From: Clostridiaceae bacterium
Lineage (GTDB): Bacteria; Bacillota; Clostridia; Saccharofermentanales; DTU023
Length of the DNA stretch: 6,027 nt
Direction of reading: 5' to 3'
NCBI GenBank assembly: GCA_012511185.1
Contig: JAAZGN010000021.1
Coordinates: 1-6,027 of the forward strand
Below are positions 1-5,464 of the stretch, one piece after another. Below the pieces are notes generated by a model. That model was not told the DNA's origin. It searched no databases and saw only the letters and a program-made list of their open reading frames with translations. Position 1 is the first letter of the stretch; the number at the start of each line of letters is the position of its first letter. The position numbers and the translations under genes were made by a program.

Positions 1-1769
1 GCATCATTGTAGAATATGCCTATGTGGATGACATCGGCGCAAAATCCGCCCATTGTCATCTCGGTATTTCCGACAATGAACATATTCCCGGTTTAGCCTG
101 GCTTGCTGAGTGCATTCGAGAAAATGGAGCGGTGCCTGCCATCCAAATTGAGCACTGTGGCCGCCAGAAGTTTCTGGGGACCCAGCCCATTTGCGGGCCG
201 TCCGCAATCCCCTGGCCCAAACTTTGGGATCAGTACGGGATACAGTCTGTGCCGCATGTGTTGACCATCGAAGAAATACAGGATGTTGTGCATGCTTTCG
301 GCGACTCAGCGTTGCGCGCCAAGCAAGCTGGTTTTGAAATTGTGGAGATCCATGGTGCCCATGGCTATCTGCTTACCAACTTTTTCTCGCCGACAACCAA
401 CCATCGCGATGACCTCTATGGCGGCAGCCTGGAAAACCGCATGCGGATTTATTTGGAAATCCTTCGCGATGTACGTAAAAAGGTAGGCCCGGACTTTGCC
501 GTTACCATTCGCCTGAGCGGAACCGATTATGAGCCGGATGGCTTTCCCATTGAGGAGACCATTGAGCTGGCAAAGGCATTGGAAAAAGAAGGAATCGACG
601 GCATCCATGTTTCAGGCGGCGACCACCATACCATGATTCACCAGGTTTCGCCCATGGCCATCGAGGTCTGCCACAATGCATGGGCAGCGCGGGAAATCAA
701 GAAACATGTTAATGTTCCCATCATTGCTTCGGGTTCCATTACCTTGCCCAAATACGCTGAAGAGATTTTGTCGACCGATGGCGGTGACTTCATCGGCCTG
801 GGCCGCCCCTTGTGGGCAGATCCTGAGTGGCCCGCCAAGGCAGCTGCCGATCAGCCGGAGGATATCCGTCCTTGCATCCGCTGCAATGAGGGCTGCCTGG
901 AACGCACCTTCTTCACCTATAAGGCGGTCACCTGCGCGCTCAACCCTGTGATCAGCCGTGAAGGTGAGCTAAAAATCAAGCCCGCCGAAAAGTGCCGCAA
1001 GATCGCGGTCGTCGGCGGCGGCCCTGCAGGTATGGAGGCTGCGCGTGTGGCAAAGCTCCGGGGACACGATGTCACCTTGTTTGAAGAAAGGGATATCCTG
1101 GGCGGGCTTCTGAATGAGGCCGCGGCACCGGAATTCAAGTCAGATATTCTTCCTCTGATTGAATACCAGATCACACAGCTTAAGAAGCTGGGGATTCCTG
1201 TCGAACACAAGCGGGTGGGCAAGGCGGATCTGAAAGAATTTGACGCCGTGATTTGCGCGACTGGCAGCACCCCCATTATTCCAAAAATTGCGGGCGTCGA
1301 TAAACCCATTGCGGTCGACTCACTCACCGCCATTAATAATATGGACGCCATTGGCAAAAATGTGGTCGTAGTCGGTGGAGGCCTGGTAGGAAGCGAAACG
1401 GCCCTTGACCTTGCTGAACAGGGCCACCAAGTGACCCTGGTCGAACTGTTGCCGCAAATTATGCACGGCGTCGCCGTAACAGACTTTTTGGCTTACAGTG
1501 AACGAATTGCCAAAACCGACATGTGCATCATGACCGATACCAAATTGACTGAAGTTTTGGACGATGGGATTATGGTGGAAACAAAGGCGGGCAGTGAGAA
1601 AATTCCCGCGGATACAGTCATTCTGGCACTGGGCCTCAAGGCTGAACACGGCCTCTATGATGAGCTGAAGGCATCCGGCAAGGAGGCCTACCTTGTAGGC
1701 GATGCGATCAGTGCAGGCAAAATTTTTGATGCCTTCCACACCAGCTACCGCCTGGCACTCAAAATCTAA
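1..1769 (+). CDS. OYE-family NADH:flavin oxidoreductase / 2,4-dienoyl-CoA or 2-enoate reductase-like, 5' partial
   Basis: This is an iron-sulfur flavoenzyme predicted to reduce activated C=C bonds (enoates or dienoyl-CoA) with NAD(P)H. It is presumably cytosolic. The frame is open from the left edge (first full codon at 3), so the start is missing; compared with E. coli FadH about 50-60 residues are lost. The FMN TIM-barrel comes first, with the OYE signature HGAHGYLL followed by FFSP, N-R-D and YGGS-ENR (about 351-450). The 4Fe-4S cysteines are at 873, 882, 894 and 933 (C-x2-C-x3-C-x12-C; FadH has x11 in the last gap). An FAD-type Rossmann motif GGGPAG (about 1014) and a second dinucleotide motif VVGGGLVGSE (about 1370) follow. 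The C-terminus VGDA...KIFDAFH is typical of the FadH/BaiCD/BaiH/2-enoate reductase group. The domain order is complete and undamaged. The exact substrate cannot be told from sequence; the class is secure. A terminator follows immediately, so it ends its transcription unit. Confidence 0.93.
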   Translation, partial: IIVEYAYVDDIGAKSAHCHLGISDNEHIPGLAWLAECIRENGAVPAIQIEHCGRQKFLGTQPICGPSAIPWPKLWDQYGIQSVPHVLTIEEIQDVVHAFGDSALRAKQAGFEIVEIHGAHGYLLTNFFSPTTNHRDDLYGGSLENRMRIYLEILRDVRKKVGPDFAVTIRLSGTDYEPDGFPIEETIELAKALEKEGIDGIHVSGGDHHTMIHQVSPMAIEVCHNAWAAREIKKHVNVPIIASGSITLPKYAEEILSTDGGDFIGLGRPLWADPEWPAKAAADQPEDIRPCIRCNEGCLERTFFTYKAVTCALNPVISREGELKIKPAEKCRKIAVVGGGPAGMEAARVAKLRGHDVTLFEERDILGGLLNEAAAPEFKSDILPLIEYQITQLKKLGIPVEHKRVGKADLKEFDAVICATGSTPIIPKIAGVDKPIAVDSLTAINNMDAIGKNVVVVGGGLVGSETALDLAEQGHQVTLVELLPQIMHGVAVTDFLAYSERIAKTDMCIMTDTKLTEVLDDGIMVETKAGSEKIPADTVILALGLKAEHGLYDELKASGKEAYLVGDAISAGKIFDAFHTSYRLALKI

Positions 1770-1790
1770 GATTAAACCAATTCATGCCCA

Positions 1791-1830
1791 AAGCCGGGCG
1801 GGAGACCAACAATCTCCCGCCCGGTTTTTA
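1791..1830 (+). terminator. Rho-independent terminator after the flavoenzyme gene
   Basis: A perfect 12-bp GC-rich stem (1794-1805 paired with 1813-1824) has a 7-base loop and is followed at once by a T-rich tract (TTTTTATTTA). Flanking A bases at 1791-1792 can pair with the first T bases. The opposite strand lacks a good T tract, so it acts mainly for rightward transcription. It separates the flavoenzyme gene from the lipoprotein operon. Confidence 0.95.
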
Positions 1831-1903
1831 TTTACGGCGATTTACCAGGTTACATCTCTTCTTTTTGCCTTTGTGTTAAGCTGGGCAGCAGGAGGGGCAA
1901 AGG

Positions 1904-2464
1904 ATGAATAAGGCGATATTTTTAGCTATCGGTTGGGTGCTGCTCTTGGCGCTTCTTTCTTCCTGCGCCGGCAAAGAAGTGATTAAAAAAGAAGACATGC
2001 CGGGCGGCTTAAGGGACAGGTCGTGGGACGCACCCAAAACCATCCAATCAAAAGAGATCCTGCGATTCGAGTGTGAATTCAGCTTCAACGAAAGACAGGA
2101 AGAGGGCTACTTCTATTTTATAGCCGGGATGGAAGCAGGTGATCAGACCGCCTTATGCCGGATGATAGGGTACGAAGGCTTTACAGAAACCTTGGCATTG
2201 GAGTTTGAAGCGCCCCTTGACGCACTCAAAGAACTGCAGGCGCTGGCCGATCAGCACGATCTTCCCAGGTACAACGGAATAGACAGACATACCAACGGGC
2301 TGCCGTATCATTATGGTTCGCGCCTGCTCATCGACTATACCTCCGGCGAGCGTGTTTACGCCTATGACAATTCCAGCGGTTTTATGGACTACAGGGCAGT
2401 GAATGCCATCCACGACTTCTTTCGTGACCTTGCCCGTCAGTCAGGAGACCTTGTCTCTCCTTAG
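1904..2464 (+). CDS. Putative lipoprotein of unknown function
   Basis: This encodes a 186-residue predicted lipoprotein. The N-terminus has a short charged start, a hydrophobic stretch (residues 4-18) and a lipobox LSSC with Cys21 as the lipidation site, followed by a Lys/Glu-rich linker. Export and anchoring on the outer face of the cytoplasmic membrane are therefore expected. The mature part (about 50-186) is a mixed alpha/beta globular region with no catalytic motif I recognise. It carries a Gly- and Tyr-rich segment near 120-150 (NGLPYHYGS, then YTSGERVYAYDNSSG), which could be a beta-hairpin ligand or protein-binding surface. The start is supported by AGGAGGGG at 1890-1897, 6 bases before the ATG. 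It is the first gene after the terminator and probably heads an operon with the SdpI-family gene, which starts 16-25 bases after its stop. Function is unknown; the coding call and lipoprotein call are strong. Confidence 0.88.
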   Translation: MNKAIFLAIGWVLLLALLSSCAGKEVIKKEDMPGGLRDRSWDAPKTIQSKEILRFECEFSFNERQEEGYFYFIAGMEAGDQTALCRMIGYEGFTETLALEFEAPLDALKELQALADQHDLPRYNGIDRHTNGLPYHYGSRLLIDYTSGERVYAYDNSSGFMDYRAVNAIHDFFRDLARQSGDLVSP

Positions 2465-2472
2465 AAAGGAAG
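2463..2472 (+). promoter_or_regulatory. Ribosome binding site that favours a TTG start for the SdpI-family gene
   Basis: AGAAAGGAAG lies just over and after the lipoprotein stop. Its AAGGA is 10 bases from an in-frame TTG at 2481 but 19 bases from the in-frame ATG at 2490. The other GGA (2486-2488) is only one base from that ATG, too close to serve it. This is an inference from spacing only. Confidence 0.45.
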
Positions 2473-2480
2473 ATGGATCC

Positions 2481-2873
2481 TTGAAGGATATGACGGTATT
2501 GACGGTACTCATCATTCCTGCCACCATGCTGGCAACCGGCTTGATCTTCAGGAAATGGGCTCCCAAATCCATCAACTATCTGCTCGGTTACCGGACCCGG
2601 CGGTCCACCATCAATGACGACACCTGGATCTTTGCCAACCGGACCATGGGCGTAATCTGGACCCGATGGGGGCTTCTTATGCTGATCCCCTCCCTCATTC
2701 TCGTGCTCGTCTTCCTGAACCAACCAACCGAACTCCTCAACCGGCTAAGCCTGATCCTGACCGTCATCCAGCTTGTTCTCATGGTTCTCTCCATCATCCC
2801 GGTTGAAAGGGCTCTGAAGGCGCGCTTTGACGAAAAGGGCAGGCGAAAGGAAAGAAGCGGGCATGTCCATTAG
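2481..2873 (+). CDS. SdpI-family integral membrane protein
   Basis: This is a small multi-spanning membrane protein of the SdpI family (the Bacillus SdpI immunity protein and its many functionally undefined relatives). Numbering from the ATG at 2490 (127 residues), it has three hydrophobic helices at about 3-20, 60-77 and 86-104. Between helices 1 and 2 lies the family hallmark GYRTRRS (33-39), followed by a conserved Trp (46) and AN (49-50). The tail after 110 is basic and cytoplasmic in character. The start is ambiguous: TTG 2481 fits the ribosome site better, while ATG 2490 gives a protein three residues shorter. The stop overlaps the next gene's start by 11 bases, so translation is probably coupled. 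SdpI itself protects against the SdpC toxin and controls the SdpR repressor, but no SdpR or SdpC gene is visible here, so an immunity role is not claimed. The family assignment rests on the motif and topology. Confidence 0.88.
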   Translation: MKDMTVLTVLIIPATMLATGLIFRKWAPKSINYLLGYRTRRSTINDDTWIFANRTMGVIWTRWGLLMLIPSLILVLVFLNQPTELLNRLSLILTVIQLVLMVLSIIPVERALKARFDEKGRRKERSGHVH

Positions 2874-3333
2874 CCGGGTGAAGCGCTTTTTTGATGAGAT
2901 CGGTCTCGGTGACCGGGTCAGGGAGTTAGAACAGTCCAGCGCCACGGTGGAACTGGCCGCGCAGGCAATCGGCTGTGAAGCCGGTCAAATTGCCAAAACA
3001 CTGACCTTCCTGGTCAATAAGCAACCCCTCATGGTGGTCTGCGCCGGCAATGTGAAGGTGTCCAATCCAAAATTCAAGGCCCGCTTTCATCGGCGGCCTT
3101 CAATGATCCCGGCTGAAAAGGTCCGCGGCTTAACAGGTCACGAGGTTGGTGGTGTCTGCCCCTTCGTGGTCAAGGAAGGTGTTGCTGTTTACCTGGATCA
3201 ATCCCTGAAGGCAAACCGGGTTGTCTATCCGGGTGCCGGCAACTCTCACAGCCTGGTTGAACTGACCCTTGAGGAGTTAGAACGATTGGCCAGGCCTGTC
3301 GCCTGGATTGATGTCTGCCAGCCGATTGTATGA
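2863..3333 (+). CDS. YbaK/EbsC-family aminoacyl-tRNA deacylase
   Basis: This encodes a 156-residue, free-standing tRNA-editing domain of the YbaK/ProX superfamily. Such cytosolic proteins hydrolyse mischarged aminoacyl-tRNA (for example Cys- or Ala-tRNA-Pro). Visible signatures are SSATVELAA (25-33), the conserved Lys of IAKTLTF (Lys45, equivalent to the key YbaK lysine), the GHEVGGVCPF loop (92-101) and the late PGAGNSHSLVEL strand (123-134) that closes the active site. Length and end (WIDVC) match the short Firmicute-type members. The ATG at 2863 is preferred because the family begins at this point; AGGA at 2848-2851 lies 11 bases upstream. An in-frame upstream ATG at 2827 would add 12 unrelated charged residues lying inside the SdpI gene. 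It overlaps the SdpI-family gene by 11 bases and is the last gene of the operon. I see no clear terminator after it. The precise tRNA substrate is unknown. Confidence 0.93.
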   Translation: MSISRVKRFFDEIGLGDRVRELEQSSATVELAAQAIGCEAGQIAKTLTFLVNKQPLMVVCAGNVKVSNPKFKARFHRRPSMIPAEKVRGLTGHEVGGVCPFVVKEGVAVYLDQSLKANRVVYPGAGNSHSLVELTLEELERLARPVAWIDVCQPIV

Positions 3334-3373
3334 CTTCAAAACATGACAGTTAAAGGAATGGACTGGACCAGCA

Positions 3374-3558
3374 TCAACAAAAATCAATAAGAAGTTTTTT
3401 GCCCGTCCCTTTGCCACCTTTTGAAGCGCCCGGATACTGGGATTGGCCTTCCCGGATTCAATCCGGCTCAGTACAGCCTGATTGATCTCGGAATTGACGG
3501 ATAATTCCTGCTGGGTCATGCCGGCATTGATGCGTACCTGGACAAGAGCCTTCTCAAG
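3374..3558 (-). pseudogene. Remnant of a HigA-like XRE-family antitoxin/HTH regulator
   Basis: On the minus strand this reads as the core of a small Cro/C1-type HTH protein. A frame without a usable start runs EKALVQVRINAG into MTQQELS, then VLSRIESGKANPSIRALQKVAKG, which closely resembles HigA-like antitoxins. It is broken twice. First, homology begins only at the stop codon of the hydrolase gene upstream (3554-3556), so the usual N-terminal 25-35 residues are missing; the only in-frame ATG (3519) falls inside the HTH. Second, after the KVAKG segment the family-like ending (TGKKLLIDFC, then TGA at 3374-3376) is in another frame. Adding one base in the G run at about 3402-3410 restores it. 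Without this, the frame runs on into the 3' end of the YbaK gene to 3277. No partner toxin gene is present. A sequencing error could explain the frameshift but not the missing front end. Confidence 0.7.
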
Positions 3559-4234
3559 AATCCCGCTTGATGACGAAGAGCTGATTCCTCTTTTCGATAG
3601 TCATGACCTTGGTTATGCCTTCCCTGATTCTCCCGGCGAATTGCCTTGTAATTTCATAGTTATCCCCAAAATGGCAGGGGAAAAAGAACTTGGGTCTCAG
3701 TTGGTCAATGAAATACCGGCCGCCCCAATAGTATTGATCACCCTGGCGGGGATCGACGGGGAAAAAAGCAAGGTCAATCGGAACCTTGTCAATTTTTGAA
3801 ATCTCCCCCTTGAAATCTGCTTCCGCTTTCAGTTGATCCTCCCGGCTGTCACTGAACCAGTGCCACCAGTTTAAGTCGCCGGCATGAAAGATGTATTTCC
3901 CTTCTGCCTGCACCAAAAAAGAGACACCCTCATCGGTGGAGCCGAAGGTTTTGATTTCAATGTCTCCGATGGTCATCTTTTGAAAAGGCGCCATTAAGAA
4001 TCTGTTTTCCTGCTTATCAACTTCAATATCGTGGCCCAGGACGTAATGGATCTGAGGGTGATTTTTTTGCCAGTCAAAAATGATGGGGTTGAAATGATCG
4101 CCGTGATGATGAGAGGCAAAGACTATGGCCGGCTTATCTTTGATGGTCAGGCCGCCCTTGAAATAATCAAAGACCAAAAAATAATGATCGGTCTCCACCG
4201 TAAAGCCGCTGTGATAAATATACTCAACTTTCAT
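3554..4234 (-). CDS. MBL-fold (UlaG/COG2220-like) metal-dependent hydrolase
   Basis: This encodes a 226-residue single-domain metallo-beta-lactamase-fold protein, expected to be cytosolic and to bind two metal ions. The metal motif H-x-H-x-D-H is seen as HHHGDH (His42, His44, Asp46, His47). Further ligands are probably His117 and Asp120 (FHAGDLNWWHW) and His188 in FPCHFGD. The segment STDEGVSFLV (99-108) is typical of UlaG-like members annotated as Zn-dependent hydrolases. There is no signal peptide and the length is normal for the family. The ATG at 4234 is supported by the N-terminal MKVEYIYHSGF and by a ribosome site AAGGAA (complement of 4238-4243), although its 3-base spacing is short. 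The gene is divergent from the macro gene, and its stop lies at the break point of the XRE remnant. Its composition looks more AT-rich than the genes to its right. The substrate cannot be predicted. Confidence 0.92.
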   Translation of the reverse strand: MKVEYIYHSGFTVETDHYFLVFDYFKGGLTIKDKPAIVFASHHHGDHFNPIIFDWQKNHPQIHYVLGHDIEVDKQENRFLMAPFQKMTIGDIEIKTFGSTDEGVSFLVQAEGKYIFHAGDLNWWHWFSDSREDQLKAEADFKGEISKIDKVPIDLAFFPVDPRQGDQYYWGGRYFIDQLRPKFFFPCHFGDNYEITRQFAGRIREGITKVMTIEKRNQLFVIKRDS

Positions 4235-4255
4235 AAGTTCCTTGTCCCCGTTTTC

Positions 4256-4283
4256 GATCCTTATGATTCATACTATCAGGATC
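4256..4283. promoter_or_regulatory. Inverted repeat between divergent genes, possible operator/promoter
   Basis: GATCCT (4256-4261) and AGGATC (4278-4283) form a perfect 6-bp dyad around 16 AT-rich bases. Those contain a consensus-like -10 hexamer TATGAT (4262-4267) reading toward the macro gene; the opposite strand has TAGTAT. I see no convincing -35 box at the right distance on either strand. The position between two divergent starts suits an operator, but this is inference from pattern alone. Confidence 0.3.
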
Positions 4284-4330
4284 AAGGCAGCCTTTGCTTC
4301 ATCACCCGGTTGCCAGACAGGGGCTGCCTT
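4284..4330 (+). promoter_or_regulatory. Leader stem-loop upstream of the macro-domain gene
   Basis: AAGGCAGCC (4284-4292) is perfectly complementary to GGCTGCCTT (4322-4330), giving a 9-bp stem with a 29-base loop. No T tract follows, so it is not a standard terminator. If transcription starts downstream of TATGAT at 4262, this hairpin would lie at the very 5' end of the mRNA, about 50 bases before the start codon. A role in stability or regulation is possible; it matches no riboswitch class I recognise. Confidence 0.35.
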
Positions 4331-4382
4331 CATTAAACTGGAGAGGAGAGTGGCCGGGAAGCAGGAAGATCGAGGTAAGCTT

Positions 4383-5369
4383 ATGCCTTTCACCATTGTT
4401 GGCCAGGACATCACCAAACTTGAGGTTGACGCCATCGTCAACGCCGCCAATACCGAACTTCAGATGGGCGGCGGGGTATGCGGCGCCATCTTCAAGGCGG
4501 CAGGGCCGGGCCCCCTCCAGGCGGCTTGTGACAAGCTGGCTCCCATCGGGACCGGAGAAGCCGTCATCACTCCTGCCTTCAATCTCCCCGCCAAATTCAT
4601 CATTCACGCGGCCGGGCCTGTCTACCGGAAGGATGATCCGGACGGAAGCGAGGCGAGCCTTCGGGCAGCCTACACCAATGCCCTGAAAAGAGCCGTCGAA
4701 AACCAATGCGAAAGCGTGGCCTTCCCCCTGATCTCAAGCGGTATCTACGGCTACCCAAAAGAGGAGGCCCTGCGGATCGCCACCTCGGCCATCCGGGATT
4801 TTCTGGAGATTCACGACCTGCACGTCATCCTGTCTGTATTTGACAAGGCGGCCCTGTCAGTCAGCCGCGACTTGATGGGCGAGGTCAAAAACTATATTGA
4901 TCATCATTACCTTGAGCAGACCGCAACAAGCCGGAAGCTGCTCGAGGTCGAGCGTATAGCCCTGGGGGAGGCGAGAGTCCTCAGGGCTCCCCTGCATGCC
5001 CCTCCCCTGGATGAAGTCATCGGCCAGCTGGACCAGCCCTTCTCCCAGCTCCTGCTTGACCTCATCGATGCCCGGGGCAAATCGGATGTGGAAGTCTACA
5101 AGGCGGCCAACCTGGATCGCAGGCACTTCTCCAAGATCCGGGGCAACCCCGGCTACCGACCCGGCAAGCGGACGGTCCTGGCCCTGGCCATCGCCCTGGA
5201 GCTGTCCCTGGAGGAGACCAGGGAGCTCCTGGCACGGGCAGGCTATGCCCTGTCCCCTGCTGTACTTTTTGATGTGATTGTGGAATATTTCATTGCCATC
5301 GACCGCACGGATATCTTTGAAATAAACGAAGTTCTTTTCGCTTACGACCAGCCCCTCCTGGGCGGCTAG
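4383..5369 (+). CDS. Macro-domain protein with C-terminal HTH-like region
   Basis: This 328-residue protein has two parts. Residues 1-170 are a macro domain, a fold that binds ADP-ribose and often removes it from proteins, nucleic acids or O-acetyl-ADP-ribose. Seen are VDAIVNAAN (15-23), the phosphate loop GGGVCGAIFKAAG (29-41) and the second loop PLISSGIYGYP (115-125). Cys33 stands where MacroD/YmdB enzymes have the Asp of GGGVDGAI, and Phe37 replaces their His, so hydrolase activity is uncertain. After a linker (about 180-215), residues 216-328 form a helical region: DVEVYKAANLDRRHFSKIR (235-253), KRTVLALAIALELSLEE (262-278), a LLARAGYALS motif, and the end FEINEVLFAYDQPLLGG. This resembles an XRE-like fold found in Firmicute relatives, from memory. 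The start is chosen for GAGG at 4372-4375 and the domain boundary; an upstream extension lacks a good start. The vWA gene follows 95 bases later on the same strand. It may sense an ADP-ribose-type ligand; that is inference. Confidence 0.92.
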   Translation: MPFTIVGQDITKLEVDAIVNAANTELQMGGGVCGAIFKAAGPGPLQAACDKLAPIGTGEAVITPAFNLPAKFIIHAAGPVYRKDDPDGSEASLRAAYTNALKRAVENQCESVAFPLISSGIYGYPKEEALRIATSAIRDFLEIHDLHVILSVFDKAALSVSRDLMGEVKNYIDHHYLEQTATSRKLLEVERIALGEARVLRAPLHAPPLDEVIGQLDQPFSQLLLDLIDARGKSDVEVYKAANLDRRHFSKIRGNPGYRPGKRTVLALAIALELSLEETRELLARAGYALSPAVLFDVIVEYFIAIDRTDIFEINEVLFAYDQPLLGG

Positions 5370-5389
5370 TCCCGCTCCACCCCTTATTT

Positions 5390-5406
5390 GTCGCCTGGCA
5401 GGCGAC
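5390..5406 (+). other. Small hairpin between the macro and vWA genes
   Basis: GTCGCC (5390-5395) and GGCGAC (5401-5406) form a 6-bp GC-rich stem with a 5-base loop, 20 bases after the macro stop. It is followed by a pyrimidine-rich but not T-only tract (TCATTTCTTCTC further on), so termination would be weak at best. It could lower read-through to the vWA gene or mark an mRNA processing point. Confidence 0.35.
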
Positions 5407-5464
5407 CTGTCCGCCTCATTTCTTCTCTAAGGTGAAAGCACCAAACAAGGGAGGAATTATTACC

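Noticed and set aside
917..1739. Two long minus-strand open frames (917-1357 and 1320-1739) inside the flavoenzyme gene
   Set aside because: They lie antisense to a gene with clear domain signatures, show no recognisable motif, and have low-complexity Ser/Pro or mixed composition typical of antisense shadows.
1832..1890. Possible promoter for the lipoprotein operon (TGTTAA at 1874-1879)
   Set aside because: A promoter is expected here, but no convincing -35 box lies 16-18 bases upstream, so no specific site is claimed.
2382..2723. Minus-strand open frame of 113 codons across the lipoprotein/SdpI junction
   Set aside because: It is antisense to two supported genes and gives a Gly/Asp/His-rich product without family features.
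3334..3373. Possible terminator between the convergent YbaK and hydrolase/antitoxin genes
   Set aside because: No stem of useful length followed by a T tract was found on either strand; the short CTGG/CCAG match near 3364 has too small a loop.
3482..3799. Plus-strand open frame of 105 codons
   Set aside because: It is antisense to the MBL-fold hydrolase, whose metal ligands are all intact; no ribosome site or motif supports it.
4242..4382. Upstream extension of the macro gene
   Set aside because: It would start at a TTG without a good ribosome site and add 47 residues unlike any macro domain, crossing the leader dyad and hairpin. The ATG at 4383 has a well-placed GAGG.
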